23,315 nt of DNA from Proteiniphilum sp. UBA4977 (GCA_002398565.1 DGZP01000056.1:1-23315); one strand, 5' to 3'. Shown: positions 7,788-16,523, counted from the stretch's first letter. The notes: generated by a model from the sequence alone, not told the origin. Made by a program: numbers and translations.

Positions 7788-8381
7788 ATGGACAAAATTC
7801 AGGAACTCACCTCCAAACTCTATTCCGAAGGAGTGGAAAAGGGCAGGGAGGAGGCCGGTAAAATTATTGCAGAAGCCAACGCTGTGAAAGTACAGATATT
7901 GAACGAGGCAAAGGCAAAAGCAGGAGAAATTATCTCTGCCGCAGAAAAAGAAGCCGCAGAATTAAAGAAACATACCGAAGCGGAGTTGAAACTTTATGCA
8001 ACCCAATCATCAGAAGCGCTCAAATCGGAAATTACCAATCTGGTAACCGACAAGCTGGCCACCATGAATGTAAAGGCAGCCACTGCCGACAAGTCATTCA
8101 TGCAGGAACTGATTGTGGAGCTGGTGAAAAACTGGGCAGAAAACGGAAAATTAACAATCGCTACCAGCGATGCTGCCTCACTGGAGTCTTACATAGCTTC
8201 CAACGCGAAAAAATTACTGGATGAGGGCTTAAATATTGAATCGGTGAACGGCCTTGAAACGGGCTTTATCCTTTCACCCGCAGATGGTTCCTATAAAGTA
8301 AAGTTCGGCGAGGCCGAATTCATCGCCTACTTCAAGGAGTTCCTGCGTCCCGCTATCCAAAAACTGCTTTTTCAGGTTTAA
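7788..8381 (+). CDS. atpE: V-type ATPase subunit E (peripheral stalk)
   Basis: The 197-aa product has the two-part shape of V/A-type subunit E. Residues 1-85 or so are a long helix with alternating Ala/Glu/Lys heptads (EEAGKIIAEANAVKVQILNEA) forming the stalk coiled coil. A mixed alpha/beta C-terminal domain then ends in a conserved GEAEFIAYFKEFLRP-like segment that contacts the top of the A/B head. It has no signal or membrane segment and should be cytoplasmic. It is the first gene of the operon and is separated from the next by 3 bp. Subunit E normally pairs with subunit G, but no G gene is seen here. The symbol follows the V-type naming used for bacterial operons, not the F-type c subunit. 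Confidence 0.85.
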   Translation: MDKIQELTSKLYSEGVEKGREEAGKIIAEANAVKVQILNEAKAKAGEIISAAEKEAAELKKHTEAELKLYATQSSEALKSEITNLVTDKLATMNVKAATADKSFMQELIVELVKNWAENGKLTIATSDAASLESYIASNAKKLLDEGLNIESVNGLETGFILSPADGSYKVKFGEAEFIAYFKEFLRPAIQKLLFQV

Positions 8382-8384
8382 CAT

Positions 8385-9239
8385 ATGCTCTTCAAAAACC
8401 AATATTATTATTTTGTTGCCGGACTGCCCGATTTCTCATTTGATAGCATGAAGCTTCCCTTTACCGCGGAGGAGTTTATGGAGATGCTGAACGAAGTATT
8501 AAAGCAGGACGACAGGAAACTTTTGAACAGATATTTTCTGAAGTACGACAACAACAACCTGCTTAACTTGTTGAAAGACAGAAACGCATCCTTCAACCTG
8601 AAGGGTAGACTTTCCCGTGAGGAAATACTCGATGTAGTTTCAAAAGTAAAGGAAGAGCTTCCGCTCAAGGGTTCAAAAATACCTCCCTACTTCGAAGATT
8701 ATATCAAAAGATGGTTGGGAGAGGAAAATCCACATGAAGGAGGCCATCTTTGGGAAGACATGCTTTCCTCCCTCTATATGGACTACGGCATGGAGATAAA
8801 AAACAGTCTAATGTCGAGGTGGTTTGAGCTCAACCTGAACATTGGGAATATGCTTACTGCCGTGTATGCCCGCAAGTATGGGATGGATGTGGCAAAATAT
8901 ATCGTGGGCAACAACAAGCCGGCACGTACGATTCGCGAAAATGCTCATACACGTGATTTCGGCCTTTCCCGCGAGCTGGAGTACTTCGATACGCTACTCC
9001 GGATTTCCGAAGAGCCCGATATATACGATCGTGAACGCAGGCTTGATAAGTTCCGCTGGGACTGGCTTGAAGAGAATACCGTTTTCGACTACTTCAACAT
9101 CGAATACATCTTTGCCTTTCTCTGCAAACTTCAGATACTGGAGCGCTGGGTGCAACTCAATGCAGAAGAAGGAGAGCGTGTTTTCCGGGATCTAATCAAA
9201 AATCTGAAAAATGAAACAAAACTACCGGAAGATTTTTAA
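8385..9239 (+). CDS. DUF2764 protein of the V-ATPase operon, candidate subunit C equivalent
   Basis: The 284-aa product starts MLFKNQYYYFVAGLPDFSFD and is rich in aromatic and charged residues, with helix-prone stretches throughout. No P-loop, signal peptide or membrane segment is visible, so it is likely cytoplasmic. I recognise it as DUF2764, a family found next to V-type ATPase genes in Bacteroidota, Chlamydiae and spirochaetes between the E and A genes. In those operons, as here, no ordinary subunit C gene is present. Archaeal and Thermus subunit C (yeast d) is a helical, aromatic-rich protein of about 320 aa that sits between the rotor ring and the central shaft. Equating the two is an inference from position, size and helical character. 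It follows atpE by 3 bp. Confidence 0.75.
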   Translation: MLFKNQYYYFVAGLPDFSFDSMKLPFTAEEFMEMLNEVLKQDDRKLLNRYFLKYDNNNLLNLLKDRNASFNLKGRLSREEILDVVSKVKEELPLKGSKIPPYFEDYIKRWLGEENPHEGGHLWEDMLSSLYMDYGMEIKNSLMSRWFELNLNIGNMLTAVYARKYGMDVAKYIVGNNKPARTIRENAHTRDFGLSRELEYFDTLLRISEEPDIYDRERRLDKFRWDWLEENTVFDYFNIEYIFAFLCKLQILERWVQLNAEEGERVFRDLIKNLKNETKLPEDF

Positions 9240-9342
9240 CAAGTGCGATCTGGTCGTACATCTTCCATATGAAGCAGAGTTCCTGCTTTCTGACAATTGT
9301 GACAAATTAGAACGATTTTAGCGATAGAATAAAAAATTATAT

Positions 9343-11106
9343 ATGTTAACAAAAGGAACAGTAAAAGGAATCATATCCAACCTGGTCATTGTGGAGGTGG
9401 ATGGGCCTGTTGCGCAGAATGAGATCGCTTACATTGACCTGGGTGGCACCAAACTGATGGCAGAGGTCATCAAGGTGGTGGGCCGGAATGTCAACATTCA
9501 GGTATTTGAAAGTACCCGCGGGCTGACCGTGGGAGCGGAAGTGGAATTTCAGGGTCACATGCTTGAGGTGATCCTTGGTCCGGGCCTTCTGCAGCGCAAT
9601 CTCGACGGCCTGGAAAACGACCTTGACAAGATGGAGGGAGTATTCCTGAAAAGAGGAGACTACACCTTCCCGCTGGATAAGGAGAAATTGTGGCACCTCA
9701 AGCCGCTGGCAAAGGTGGGAGACAATGTTACGGCTGGCTCCTGGCTGGGTGAGGTGGATGAAAACTTTCAACCCCACAAGATTATGGTCCCCTTTGCGAT
9801 GAAGGGCAACTATACCATAAAAAGCATCGTTGACGAAGGGGATTACAATATATTCACCACCGTGGCTGTGGTAACAGACCGCGAAGGCAATGAGACCGAA
9901 ATCAATATGGTACAACGCTGGCCGGTGAAGGTGGCAATCACTGAATACAAGGAAAAACCCCGGCCTTTTAAGCTGCTGGAAACTGGCGTACGTTCAATTG
10001 ACACGCTGAATCCCATCGTGGAAGGAGGAACAGGATTTATTCCGGGTGCCTTCGGAACGGGGAAGACGGTACTACAACATGCCATTTCCAAACAGGCGGA
10101 GGCCGACATCGTGATCATCGCTGCCTGCGGTGAGCGTGCCAACGAGGTGGTTGAGATCTTTACCGAGTTCCCTGAACTGGTAGATCCGCACACGGGCCGC
10201 AAGCTGATGGAACGTACCATCATCGTGGCAAACACTTCCAACATGCCGGTTGCCGCCCGTGAAGCATCTGTATATACGGCAATGACCATCGGTGAGTATT
10301 ACCGTTCCATGGGATTGAAAGTATTGCTGATGGCCGACTCCACCTCCCGCTGGGCACAGGCACTACGTGAGATGAGTAACCGACTGGAAGAATTACCGGG
10401 CCCCGACGCTTTTCCGATGGACCTGTCGGCGACCATTTCCAACTTTTACGGCCGTGCCGGGCATGTGAAGCTGAATAATGGTGCAGAGGGCTCAATCACC
10501 TTTATTGGTACAGTATCACCCGCCGGAGGAAACCTCAAGGAGCCGGTGACTGAAAACACCAAGAAGGTGGCACGTTGCTTTTATGCGCTGGAGCAGGAGC
10601 GGGCCGACAAAAAGCGCTATCCCGCCATTAACCCGATAGAATCATACTCCAAGTATTTCGAATATCCGGAGTTTGAAAAATATATTTCAGATCATATCGC
10701 CGAGGACTGGACAGAGAAGGTAAGCGAAATAAAAACACGCCTTCTGCGCGGCAAGGAGATCGCCGAACAGATCAATATCCTGGGCGACGACGGTGTACCT
10801 GTGGAATATCATATCACCTTCTGGAAATCGGAGCTGATCGATTTCATCGTACTACAGCAGGATGCTTTCGACGAGGTGGATGCGGTCACCCCCATTGAAC
10901 GCCAGAAAAATATTCTGGATATGGTTGTGGATGTATGCCGCACCGATTTTGAATTCGACAACTTCAACCAGGTTGCCACCTTTTTTAAGGAACTGATTAA
11001 CATCGGCCGACAGATGAACTATGCCGAGTTCAAATCTGAAAAATTCAACCAATATCAAACACAATTACGAGAACTGACAAAAAAAAACTCGGCGGTTGTC
11101 CGGTAG
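9343..11106 (+). CDS. atpA: V-type ATPase catalytic subunit A
   Basis: The 587-aa product is the expected length for V/A-type A subunits. It has the N-terminal beta barrel, the extra non-homologous region at about residues 110-180 that separates A from F-type beta, and then the nucleotide-binding core. The P-loop is GAFGTGKT (235-242) with Lys241. The catalytic glutamate is Glu264 in ACGERANE. The Walker B region is VLLMADSTSRWAQALRE. A helical C-terminal domain follows. It hydrolyses or makes ATP in the A3B3 head with the next gene product. The P-loop differs from the more usual GPFGSGKT by Pro to Ala and Ser to Thr. A 103-bp gap precedes it, the longest inside the operon, with no perfect promoter box seen in it. 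Confidence 0.95.
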   Translation: MLTKGTVKGIISNLVIVEVDGPVAQNEIAYIDLGGTKLMAEVIKVVGRNVNIQVFESTRGLTVGAEVEFQGHMLEVILGPGLLQRNLDGLENDLDKMEGVFLKRGDYTFPLDKEKLWHLKPLAKVGDNVTAGSWLGEVDENFQPHKIMVPFAMKGNYTIKSIVDEGDYNIFTTVAVVTDREGNETEINMVQRWPVKVAITEYKEKPRPFKLLETGVRSIDTLNPIVEGGTGFIPGAFGTGKTVLQHAISKQAEADIVIIAACGERANEVVEIFTEFPELVDPHTGRKLMERTIIVANTSNMPVAAREASVYTAMTIGEYYRSMGLKVLLMADSTSRWAQALREMSNRLEELPGPDAFPMDLSATISNFYGRAGHVKLNNGAEGSITFIGTVSPAGGNLKEPVTENTKKVARCFYALEQERADKKRYPAINPIESYSKYFEYPEFEKYISDHIAEDWTEKVSEIKTRLLRGKEIAEQINILGDDGVPVEYHITFWKSELIDFIVLQQDAFDEVDAVTPIERQKNILDMVVDVCRTDFEFDNFNQVATFFKELINIGRQMNYAEFKSEKFNQYQTQLRELTKKNSAVVR

Positions 11107-11153
11107 TAATTTGGTAATAACACGAACGAAGTGAACTATAAAATCAAGGTATA

Positions 11154-12467
11154 ATGGCAAAAGCATTTCAAAAAATATATACGCAAATTACCCAGATCAC
11201 CAAGGCCACCTGTTCGGTGAAAGCCACTCAGGTGGGGTATGATGAACTGGCCACGGTGGAAGGGCGGTTGGCGCAGGTGGTAAAGATCATGGACGATGAT
11301 GTGACATTGCAGATTTTCGAAGGCACCGAAGGTGTCCCCACCAATGCCGAAGTGATATTTATGGGAAAATCGCCCTCCCTCAAGGTGAGTGATCAGCTGG
11401 CGGGTCGTTTTTTCAACGCTTATGGTGATCCCATCGACGGAGGACCGGCTCCCGAAGGAGAAGAAAGGGCCATCGGCGGTCCTTCCGTCAATCCTGTGCG
11501 ACGCAAACAGCCCTCGGAGCTTATCGCCACTGGTATCGCGGGGATCGACCTTAACAACACGCTTGTATCTGGTCAGAAGATTCCCTTTTTCGCAGATCCC
11601 GACCAGCCCTTTAACCAGGTGATGGCGACAGTGGCACTGCGTGCCCAGGCCGACAAGATCATTCTCGGCGGCATGGGAATGACCAATGACGATTACCTCT
11701 ACTTCAAGAACGTCTTTAGTAACGCTGGTGCACTCGATCGTATCATCTCATTTATGAACACTACCGAGGATCCCGCCGTAGAACGGCTGCTGGTGCCTGA
11801 TATGGCGCTCACGGCGGCCGAATATTTTGCTGTAGACAAAAACGAAAAGGTGCTGGTACTGCTCACCGACATGTCCTCCTATGCCGACGCACTCTCCATC
11901 GTATCGAACCGCATGGATCAGATTCCCTCGAAGGATTCCATGCCAGGGTCGCTCTATTCCGACCTGGCCAAGATTTACGAGAAGGCGGCCCAGTTCCCTT
12001 CAGGTGGCTCCATCACCATCCTGGCAGTGACCACTCTCTCGGGAGGTGACATCACCCATGCCGTACCCGACAATACGGGATATATTACCGAAGGACAGTT
12101 ATTCCTGCGTCTGGACAGCGATGTGGGCAAGGTGATCGTGGATCCGTTCCGTTCGCTCTCCCGCCTGAAGCAGCTGGTACAGGGTAAGAAAACACGCGAA
12201 GATCACCCTCAGGTGATGAACGCTGCAGTGCGCCTCTATGCTGACGCTGCCAATGCGAAGACCAAACAGGAGAACGGCTTCGACCTCACCGACTACGACC
12301 AGCGTACGCTTTCGTTTGCAAAAGATTACTCAAGGCAGCTTATGGCTATCGACGTCAACCTGAATTCCGTGGAGATGCTCGATAAAACGTGGGAGCTGCT
12401 TTCGGCACATTTCAAGCCGACAGAAGTAAATATGAAACAGGAGATGGTAGATAAGTACTGGAAATAA
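11154..12467 (+). CDS. atpB: V-type ATPase regulatory subunit B
   Basis: The 437-aa product is homologous to subunit A but lacks a P-loop lysine motif, as expected of the non-catalytic B subunit. Visible B features are the GRFFNAYGDPIDGGP turn, VNPVRRKQPSELIATGIAGID, LLTDMSSYADALSIVSNR, the SMPGSLYSDLAKIYEKA loop, and LSRLKQL with Arg337 as the likely arginine finger that reaches into the A-subunit active site. It assembles with A into the alternating head. It begins 47 bp after atpA and ends 3 bp before atpD, so it should be co-transcribed and made at similar levels. Confidence 0.95.
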   Translation: MAKAFQKIYTQITQITKATCSVKATQVGYDELATVEGRLAQVVKIMDDDVTLQIFEGTEGVPTNAEVIFMGKSPSLKVSDQLAGRFFNAYGDPIDGGPAPEGEERAIGGPSVNPVRRKQPSELIATGIAGIDLNNTLVSGQKIPFFADPDQPFNQVMATVALRAQADKIILGGMGMTNDDYLYFKNVFSNAGALDRIISFMNTTEDPAVERLLVPDMALTAAEYFAVDKNEKVLVLLTDMSSYADALSIVSNRMDQIPSKDSMPGSLYSDLAKIYEKAAQFPSGGSITILAVTTLSGGDITHAVPDNTGYITEGQLFLRLDSDVGKVIVDPFRSLSRLKQLVQGKKTREDHPQVMNAAVRLYADAANAKTKQENGFDLTDYDQRTLSFAKDYSRQLMAIDVNLNSVEMLDKTWELLSAHFKPTEVNMKQEMVDKYWK

Positions 12468-12470
12468 AAC

Positions 12471-13085
12471 ATGGCGATCAGATTTCAATATAACAAAACT
12501 TCCCGTCAGCAACTCGAAAAACAACTGAGTGTGCGTGAACGTGCGCTTCCTACGTTGCAAAACAAGGAGACTGCGCTACGCATGGAGGTTAGAAAAGCCA
12601 AAGAAGAAATAGAATCCCTGGAAAGAGAGCTTGAGGCACAGGTACGATCATACGACAAGATGATGGGAATGTGGATGGAGTTCGATCCTACGCTGATTAG
12701 CGTGAAAGATGTGCGTCTCTCCAGGAAAAAGATTGCGGGTGTGGTAATTCCGGTACTCGAAGGAGTGGAATTCGAGCTGAAACCCTTCAGCCTGTTTAAC
12801 CGGCCCAAATGGTTTCTCGACGGTGTAAAGACACTGGAAGGACTCGCTGAAACAGGTATACGCCACGATTTCCATCTCATCCGCCTGAGCCGCATAGAGC
12901 ATGCCCGCAAGAAAACCACCCAGAAAGTAAACCTCTTCGAGAAGGTGCAGATACCGGGTTATCAGGAGGCAATTCTCAAAATAAAACGTTATCTCGAGGA
13001 CGAGGAGAACCTCTCCAAATCATCACAGAAGATCATGCGTACCCATCAGGAACAACGAAGAAAGGAGGCTGACAACATATGGTAG
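12471..13085 (+). CDS. atpD: V-type ATPase subunit D (central shaft)
   Basis: The 204-aa product has the typical D-subunit layout. A long N-terminal helix starts with FQYNKTSRQQLEKQLSVRERALPTLQNKE, a short middle region contains LFNRPKWFLDGVK, and a long C-terminal helix ends in RRKEADNIW. The two helices form the antiparallel coiled coil that rotates inside the A3B3 head, equivalent to F-type gamma. Length fits the family (about 200-220 aa). It overlaps the following atpI by 7 bp and follows atpB by 3 bp. Subunit F, which normally binds D, is not encoded in this operon. Confidence 0.9.
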   Translation: MAIRFQYNKTSRQQLEKQLSVRERALPTLQNKETALRMEVRKAKEEIESLERELEAQVRSYDKMMGMWMEFDPTLISVKDVRLSRKKIAGVVIPVLEGVEFELKPFSLFNRPKWFLDGVKTLEGLAETGIRHDFHLIRLSRIEHARKKTTQKVNLFEKVQIPGYQEAILKIKRYLEDEENLSKSSQKIMRTHQEQRRKEADNIW

Positions 13086-14899
13086 CACAAATGAAAAAGT
13101 TCACCTTCCTGGCTTTTCACAAGGAGTATGACCGGTTTCTTCACGACCTTCGCAACCTGGGAATGATCCATGTGGTGGAGCAGGATCATACCGAAGCCGA
13201 TGAAGAGAGCCTGCAACAGTTCATGGTCGAAGCAAAGAAACTGGGTGAAGCAATAAAGACACTAAAGAAAAACAGGGATAAAAAGACCGCGACGACATGC
13301 AATGAACCGGATGTGGAACTCGGGAAGAGGATTCCTGCGTCCATTGAAACCATAGAACAGCAAAAATCCTCCCTGAACCAACAACTGCAGGTAGCAGTGA
13401 AGGAGCGGGAAGCACTGAGACCCTGGGGTGATTTCGATCCTGAAAATATCCACCGTCTCAGACGGGCAGGCTACCATGTACACTTTTTCATCTCACCCGA
13501 TAACAAATACAATCCGGAGTGGGAAACCATCCACGACGCAGTTGTGCTCCAAAAGGAATCGTCGAAAACCTACTTTATGACGATCAACCACACCGCGCAG
13601 ATGAGTGACCTGCTTGACCTGGAAGAGATCAGGCTGCCCGATGTGTCGCTTTCCGCACTCGACCAGTTGATCTGTTCTCTCCGGGAGAAAATAGACATGC
13701 AGGACAAAGCACTGCAAAAGCTCGCGAACGATCTTCCTTCCGTGGAAGCTGCCCTGAATGCGCTGGAAGCACGGATAATCTTTCAAAAAGTATCACAGAG
13801 TGGCACGCCGCTGGCCGATGAGAAGCTGATGCTCCTTCAAGGGTGGGCACCCGCGGAGAATACAGCTGAGATTGTCTCTTACATGGAATCGAAGGATGCC
13901 TGGTTCGAGGTATCCGATCCGATGCCGGAAGATGATGTACCCATTAAGTTTCGTAACAACGGCTTCTTCCGGCTATTTGAACCGGTAGCCGAATTATATA
14001 TGTTGCCGAAATACAATGAAATAGACCTCACACCCTACTTTGCACCCTTTTACATGCTTTTCTTCGGCCTGTCGCTGGGTGATATAGGGTATGGCTTATT
14101 CCTGCTTATCGTGGCTACCCTTGTGAAGTTTATTCAGAAAAAAAAGCTGTCGGCGAGTGTAAAAACCGTTCTCTCACTGGTGCAGGTATTGGGTGCCTCC
14201 ACCATGGTGGCAGGCCTGCTCACGGGAGGATTCTTCGGATTTGCGATCTATGACCTGGATAATCCTGTCTCCCAGGCATTGAAGGAGAAAGCATACTTCG
14301 ATAATAACCAGATGTTTGTGCTATCGCTCGTACTGGGAGTTATACAAATACTTTTCGGGATGTGCCTGAAAGCAGCCAATCGCATCAAACAGTTTGGGCT
14401 GGCTCATGCCATATCCACCATCGGCTGGATCATCTTACTTTCCAGCGTCATCGTTGCCTACCTGTTTCCGGCCCTGATGCCGATGGGAGGACTGCTGCAT
14501 CTGGTAGTGATGGGGTTCTCGGCCATACTCATCTACTTCTTCAATTCGCCCGGAAAGAACCCGGCGGTGAACCTGGGCCTAGGACTGTGGGATACCTACA
14601 ATATGGCTACCGGATTGCTTGGAGACGTGTTGTCTTACGTGCGACTATTTGCACTCGGTCTCTCGGGTGGTATCCTGGCCAGTGTCTTCAACAGCCTGGC
14701 TGCGGGGATGAGTCCCGACAATGCCATCGCCGGTCCAATAATCGCTATTCTGATCTTTTTGGCCGGCCATGCCATCAATATTTTCATGAATGTGCTGGGT
14801 GCCATTGTGCATCCGGTGCGACTCACCTTCGTAGAGTTTTACAAAAATGCCGAATTTAGCGGCGGTGGAAAGAAATATACTCCTTTCAGGGAATCATGA
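13079..14899 (+). CDS. atpI: V-type ATPase subunit I (membrane stator, a-type)
   Basis: The 606-aa product has a soluble N-terminal half (about 1-320) with coiled-coil arms. The membrane half begins around TPYFAPFYMLFFGLSLGDIGYG and has about seven or eight hydrophobic segments. The arginine essential for ion release at the rotor interface is most likely Arg522 in LSYVRLFALGL. A second conserved Arg581 lies in HPVRLTFVEFYKN, and the usual GGGKKYTPF ending is present. It forms the ion half-channels against the K ring and anchors the peripheral stalks. The start at 13079 overlaps atpD by 7 bp. An in-frame ATG at 13091 is possible and would remove four residues. Confidence 0.93.
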   Translation: MVAQMKKFTFLAFHKEYDRFLHDLRNLGMIHVVEQDHTEADEESLQQFMVEAKKLGEAIKTLKKNRDKKTATTCNEPDVELGKRIPASIETIEQQKSSLNQQLQVAVKEREALRPWGDFDPENIHRLRRAGYHVHFFISPDNKYNPEWETIHDAVVLQKESSKTYFMTINHTAQMSDLLDLEEIRLPDVSLSALDQLICSLREKIDMQDKALQKLANDLPSVEAALNALEARIIFQKVSQSGTPLADEKLMLLQGWAPAENTAEIVSYMESKDAWFEVSDPMPEDDVPIKFRNNGFFRLFEPVAELYMLPKYNEIDLTPYFAPFYMLFFGLSLGDIGYGLFLLIVATLVKFIQKKKLSASVKTVLSLVQVLGASTMVAGLLTGGFFGFAIYDLDNPVSQALKEKAYFDNNQMFVLSLVLGVIQILFGMCLKAANRIKQFGLAHAISTIGWIILLSSVIVAYLFPALMPMGGLLHLVVMGFSAILIYFFNSPGKNPAVNLGLGLWDTYNMATGLLGDVLSYVRLFALGLSGGILASVFNSLAAGMSPDNAIAGPIIAILIFLAGHAINIFMNVLGAIVHPVRLTFVEFYKNAEFSGGGKKYTPFRES

Positions 14900-14936
14900 A
14901 CAAAACAATCAAACAATAAATTTAAACAGTAAATAA

Positions 14937-15398
14937 ATGGAAACAAATTTGTTAATTGCCTACACAGGCATCGCGGTAATGATTGCACTTTCAGGTATTG
15001 GGAGTGCCTACGGAGTTACCATTGTGGGGAATGCTGCCATTGGGGCGGCAAAGAAGGTGGACGGAAAATTCGGCAACTTTCTGGTTTTGACAGCCCTCCC
15101 AGGCACACAAGGTCTTTATGGTTTTGCCGGCTATTTCATGTTTCAGAATATTTTCAATATCCTGACACCCGAGATCACATTTTATCAAGCCATGGCCACA
15201 CTGGCAGCCGGTCTTGCATTAGGTTTCGTTGGATGGTTATCGGCCATACGGCAGGGGCAGGTGTGTGCCAACGGGGTGGTTTCTATTGGTCAGGGACATG
15301 ATGCTTTCAGCAACACGCTTATCCTCGCCGTATTCCCCGAGCTTTACGCCATTGTGGCGCTTGCTGCTGCATTCCTTATGGGTTCTGCCGTAGCATAG
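14937..15398 (+). CDS. atpK: V-type ATPase subunit K (rotor proteolipid), predicted Na+-binding
   Basis: The 153-aa product is a duplicated, four-helix proteolipid as in V-type rotors. The first hairpin carries ALPGTQGLYGF where F-type c would have its carboxylate. The second carries AVFPELYAIV with the single ion-binding Glu135. From memory, the Na+ ligands of Enterococcus hirae NtpK are Leu61, Thr64, Gln65, Gln110 and Glu139. They line up with Leu54, Thr57, Gln58, Gln106 and Glu135 at constant offsets (7 in the first hairpin, 4 in the second). The last seven codons plus stop overlap the opposite-strand CDF gene by 23 bp. It is the last gene of the operon. Confidence 0.93.
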   Translation: METNLLIAYTGIAVMIALSGIGSAYGVTIVGNAAIGAAKKVDGKFGNFLVLTALPGTQGLYGFAGYFMFQNIFNILTPEITFYQAMATLAAGLALGFVGWLSAIRQGQVCANGVVSIGQGHDAFSNTLILAVFPELYAIVALAAAFLMGSAVA

Positions 15399-16299
15399 TA
15401 CGATCAATACCGATATCCTCCATCGACGCCGGATCATCTATTGGCTCAATGTGTGTAGAAACAGTTACCGGCTCATCAAAGAGACCGATAATTGTTTCTT
15501 CTATCTGATCGGCCCAGTCGTGCCCCTGCTTCACGCTCCACTCACCCGGCACGAGCAGGTGCATTGAAATAAACTTCCGCTGCCCCGCCATGCGGGTCAG
15601 CAGGGAGTGATATTCAATCTCATCTTCTTTAAGAGAATCGAGGTATAAAGTCACTCTCTCCAGATCCTCCGCAGGAATGGTCGCATCCATAAGACCGCTG
15701 GCAGAGCGGCTGATCAGCTTGTACCCGGTAAAGATGATGTTGAGGGCGACCAGTATCGCGATGATGGGGTCGATGATAAGCCATCCGGTCAGCTTCACCA
15801 CTATAATTCCTGCAATCACTCCCACAGAGGTCCATACATCCGTCATCAGATGCCGCCCGTCTGCCTCGAGTACGAGCGACTTCCTTTTTTTACCCTTGCT
15901 TATCAGGGTGAGGCCCACCACCAGATTTACTACCGACGCCAGGAGAGAGAACAGCAACCCGGTGTTGATATGCTCGAGGGATACCGGTTCCGTCAGGCGC
16001 GGTATCGCCGTGCGGATAATGCTGAATGCCGCAAGCAGGATAAGTGCTCCCTCAGCGGCACTGGAGAAGTATTCCGCTTTGCTGTGCCCATACAGGTGCC
16101 CTTCATCCGCCGGCTTTTGGGAAATATGGAGCATGAGTAGCGCAAACAGGGCTGCAAAAAGGTTTACGAACGACTCCAGCGCATCGGACAGGAAACCCAT
16201 CGATCCGGTTACATGATAGGCGTAAAACTTCAGCACGATTGTCACTATCGCCGCAGCAATAGAGAGGTACAAATACTTTGAGAGTGGCGATTGTTTCAT
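15376..16299 (-). CDS. Cation diffusion facilitator (CDF) transporter
   Basis: The 307-aa product has six hydrophobic segments and a C-terminal cytoplasmic domain, the CDF (FieF/ZitB-like) layout. The helix-2 motif is SDALESFVN with Asp39 and Glu42, the loop motif is YGHSKAEYFSS, and the helix-5 motif is ADGRHLMTDVWTS with His150 and Asp154 (HxxxD). These give the likely tetrahedral metal site. Family members export Zn2+, Fe2+, Mn2+ or other divalent ions against a proton gradient. The S-D-A-L-E-S helix-2 form differs from the FieF DxxxD pair, so the metal cannot be named. Its 3' end overlaps atpK by 23 bp tail to tail. It diverges from ffh. Confidence 0.9.
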   Translation of the reverse strand: MKQSPLSKYLYLSIAAAIVTIVLKFYAYHVTGSMGFLSDALESFVNLFAALFALLMLHISQKPADEGHLYGHSKAEYFSSAAEGALILLAAFSIIRTAIPRLTEPVSLEHINTGLLFSLLASVVNLVVGLTLISKGKKRKSLVLEADGRHLMTDVWTSVGVIAGIIVVKLTGWLIIDPIIAILVALNIIFTGYKLISRSASGLMDATIPAEDLERVTLYLDSLKEDEIEYHSLLTRMAGQRKFISMHLLVPGEWSVKQGHDWADQIEETIIGLFDEPVTVSTHIEPIDDPASMEDIGIDRTMLRQNP

Positions 16300-16323
16300 T
16301 CGGCAACTGATTTATGCAGAGCA

Positions 16324-16357
16324 CAAAAATAGTCATAATTTTCAGAAATTGCACAAT
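16324..16357 (-). promoter_or_regulatory. Candidate promoter of the CDF gene
   Basis: Read on the minus strand, TATTTTTG (plus-strand 16324-16331) is a perfect TAnnTTTG -7 element. ATTG (16354-16357) is a partial -33 match, with a spacer of 22 bp that is slightly long. Transcription would begin about 20 nt before the CDF ATG. It is divergent from the ffh promoter 60-100 bp away. Confidence 0.4.
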
Positions 16358-16420
16358 GGAATATCCTCTATTTGAGAAAGCTTGTACAATGCAGGTTGCC
16401 CTTGTTTTTTATCTTTATCG

Positions 16421-16452
16421 TTTGGAAATAGCTCGTTTTTCATGTACATTTG
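16421..16452 (+). promoter_or_regulatory. Near-consensus Bacteroidota promoter of ffh
   Basis: TTTG at 16421-16424 and TACATTTG at 16445-16452 match the -33 (TTTG) and -7 (TAnnTTTG) elements exactly with a 20-bp spacer. The predicted start near 16456 leaves a leader of about 65 nt before the ffh ATG at 16524. This is one of the two cleanest promoter matches in the window. Confidence 0.75.
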
Positions 16453-16523
16453 TGTTTTGAAATGCGCCCTTGCAGAGAAGAGTAAAGGGATGAGCGTTAA
16501 ACCCACAAGCTTTAAGAAGAAAG

